From: Mycobacterium lacus
GTDB lineage: Bacteria > Actinomycetota > Actinomycetes > Mycobacteriales > Mycobacteriaceae
Length of the DNA stretch: 64,000 bases
Direction of reading: 5' to 3'
Assembly (NCBI RefSeq): GCF_010731535.1
Contig: NZ_AP022581.1
Location: 2,489,952 to 2,553,951 of the forward strand
Shown here: in pieces, positions 63,991 through 64,000 of the stretch
Layout of the letters: every line of letters begins with the position of its first letter
Numbering within the stretch: the first letter of the stretch is position 1
The notes under the pieces: model-generated
What the model was told of the DNA's origin: nothing
The model's database searches: none
Seen by the model: the letters and a program-made list of their open reading frames with translations, nothing else
Program-made: the position numbers and the translations under genes

Positions 63991-64000
63991 CAACAGGCCC
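63988..64000 (+). CDS. Start of a gene cut by the right edge
   Basis: Four codons (MQQA) are visible. The call rests on the -10 element just upstream and on the divergent layout; the product is unknown. Confidence 0.35.

Overview
The window is high-GC actinobacterial DNA that I read as a slow-growing non-tuberculous Mycobacterium. Evidence: two long blocks follow the Mycobacterium tuberculosis gene order (Rv2026c-Rv2032 dormancy genes; Rv2314c-Rv2333c tldE-tldD-uspABC-rocE-DDAH-asnC-ecfT-marR-narK1-lppP-mez-stp), a 13E12/HNH repeat gene is present, and the right edge carries the MMP-I type encapsulin known from M. avium and M. leprae. These homologies come from memory of the families, not from a search.

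Layout. 1-2.6 kb: a 13E12 HNH gene cut by the window edge, with an IS element (frameshifted transposase, unusual bipartite inverted repeats) just upstream of its start. 2.8-12 kb: a minus-strand dormancy locus (nitroreductase acg, a small unknown gene, an hspX remnant, a phosphoribosyltransferase-esterase fusion, pfkB, two universal stress proteins) with devR and a DevS-type heme sensor kinase embedded in it. Several DevR-type boxes are visible. 12.2-17.8 kb: a plus-strand operon from a DevR-type box: acyl-CoA synthetase, E1 alpha, E1 beta, E2, acyl carrier protein, PPOX protein. 18-22.5 kb: a minus-strand group 3b-type NiFe hydrogenase with its maturation protease. 22.5-35 kb: a mosaic of intact genes (antiporter, F420 enzyme, amidohydrolase, VapBC, tRNA, P-type ATPase) and decayed remnants (nitroreductase/membrane protein chimera, methyltransferase, alpha/beta hydrolase, carboxymuconolactone decarboxylase).

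35.1-44.9 kb is the conserved block tldE-tldD, uspABC sugar importer, universal stress protein, rocE, DDAH-like hydrolase and a divergent AsnC regulator; the rocD genes found there in M. tuberculosis are absent. Between asnC and ecfT lies a 5.6 kb insertion (45.0-50.6 kb) that I do not recognise as a known system: an NTP_transf_5 nucleotidyltransferase, and divergent to it a 15-codon ORF with an excellent ribosome binding site, a SAHH-like NAD protein, an APH-type kinase, a carrier-protein-like ORF and a P-loop-kinase/NDP-kinase fusion. This is the best candidate for an undescribed biosynthetic system in the window.

50.6-60.9 kb resumes the conserved order (EcfT, ECF ATPase, MarR, narK1, lppP, mez, stp), with several damaged genes (a collapsed FHA/ABC-2 protein, a flavoprotein fragment, a frameshifted stp). 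60.9-64 kb carries a family 2A encapsulin shell gene and its cysteine desulfurase cargo, whose long disordered N-terminus holds three copies of a PVAPRG motif, ending in a long perfect hairpin.
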